From Verrucomicrobiaceae bacterium (GTDB taxonomy: Bacteria > Verrucomicrobiota > Verrucomicrobiia > Chthoniobacterales > JAATET01): a DNA stretch of 64,000 nucleotides. Position numbers and translations under genes: made by a program. How positions within the stretch are numbered: position 1 is the stretch's first letter; each line of letters begins with the position of its first letter. Below are positions 63,613-64,000 of this stretch, one piece after another. The stretch spans positions 128,492 through 192,491 of the forward strand of contig JAIYAZ010000075.1 in assembly GCA_027488755.1 (NCBI GenBank). The letters run 5' to 3'. Under the pieces are notes generated by a model. That model searched no databases. It was given only the letters and a program-made list of their open reading frames with translations, and was not told the DNA's origin.

Positions 63613-64000
63613 TCAGGCGCGGAGGCGAAGTTTTCGTCGGGCCGTCCAGGCGGCTGCCCCGCCGGCCAGAGTAAGAAGCGCGAGAACGGAGGGCTCGGGA
63701 ACCGGGGCGAAATCACTAAGAATCACGCTGGTTCCCGTCTGCGTCACCGCGAAGGTTCCCTCGGTGAGGCTCACGCGCCCCGCGGACACGTTCGTAAAAA
63801 ATCCGCTGACGCCCCCGGTGGCGGTGAGGATCGTGAAGGTGTCGGTGCCCGCCGGAACGAAGCCGGAGAGGAGCGAAATCTGGAGCTGACCGTCGAGGGT
63901 GATGGCCGGGACGAGCCCGACGCGGTCGAAGCTGCCGGCGGCGGTGCCGGCCAGTTCGATCTGGAAGATCGCGTTCGCGGTGAGGGTGACGTTGCCGCCC
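63613..64000 (-). CDS. PEP-CTERM beta-repeat protein (C-terminal part, cut by window edge)
   Basis: The last 128 codons of a gene that begins beyond 64000. NVTLTANAIFQIELAGTAAG, LDGQLQISLLSGFVPAGTDT and FTILTATGGVSGFFTNVS fit the end of autotransporter-associated beta-strand proteins. The end VPEPSVLALLTLAGGAAAWT with ARRKLRLRA is a PEP-CTERM tag. Belongs to the same surface-protein class as the two giant genes. Confidence 0.8.
   Translation of the reverse strand, partial: GGNVTLTANAIFQIELAGTAAGSFDRVGLVPAITLDGQLQISLLSGFVPAGTDTFTILTATGGVSGFFTNVSAGRVSLTEGTFAVTQTGTSVILSDFAPVPEPSVLALLTLAGGAAAWTARRKLRLRA

Noticed and set aside
1-64000. tRNA, rRNA, insertion sequences, prophage
   Set aside because: I looked for CCA ends with TTCGANTC-type arms, conserved rRNA words and transposase motifs and saw none; without a covariance search a tRNA could still be missed.

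Overview
The window looks like chromosomal DNA of a GC-rich Gram-negative bacterium, most likely of the phylum Verrucomicrobiota (inference). Reasons: three complete and one partial exported protein end in PEP-CTERM sorting tags, two of them very large and built of autotransporter-type beta-strand repeats; there is LPS heptose kinase (rfaE1), lipoproteins and a LolC/E permease, so an outer membrane is present; phoH, a 7TM-HD protein and ybeY are consecutive; and short GC-rich dispersed repeats occur between and inside genes. There is no phage, insertion sequence, CRISPR array, rRNA or tRNA that I can see. Almost all of the window is coding and the genes are tightly packed, often with ATGA overlaps.

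Layout. 1-9.4 kb: an exported protein (cut by the edge) coupled to a long TPR protein, a LuxE-type adenylating enzyme, a YdjM-type membrane protein, a Tat-exported multidomain phosphatase and a LolC/E permease. 9.7-14.5 kb: a saccharopine-dehydrogenase-like enzyme, ftsK and a RodZ-like HTH membrane protein, followed at once by twelve exact-length 21-bp tandem repeats. 14.5-25.2 kb: surface and exported proteins (a repeat-tailed secreted protein, a double-nitrilase with a dead second domain, two converging giant PEP-CTERM beta-repeat proteins). 25.4-30.1 kb: rimO, a methyltransferase, hisI, and a three-gene overlapping unit TRIC-rlpA-rfaE1. 30.2-35.1 kb: two small exported proteins, phoH, 7TM-HD, ybeY. 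35.1-42.9 kb: bicupin, clpS-DUF2017-recO-yqgE, corA, a class III aminotransferase, a membrane glycosyltransferase and an L,D-transpeptidase. 43.0-49.7 kb: a permease fused to a hotdog thioesterase, a GH75-like lipoprotein, an inositol-phosphatase, ispF, cysS and a hexapeptide-repeat protein.

49.7-59.4 kb is the most interesting metabolic unit: an AraC regulator and a seven-gene operon (mutarotase, aldo/keto reductase, lactonase, Zn-dehydrogenase, UxaB, UxaA, KdgK) closed by a strong terminator, with an MFS transporter converging on it. The enzymes fit an unbroken route from L-galactose through L-galactonate, D-tagaturonate and D-altronate to 2-keto-3-deoxy-6-phosphogluconate. The window closes with uvrC, an NxxGxxAF-repeat exported protein and two PEP-CTERM proteins.

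Two kinds of short repeats run through the window: a CCGTG-containing 9-bp-period family that forms perfect 24- and 28-bp hairpins, and 7-bp-period arrays that have entered coding sequence (cysS, uvrC, the start of the GH75-like lipoprotein). Start codons given here were chosen by reading the upstream region; several reading frames extend further upstream only because GC-rich DNA lacks stop codons.
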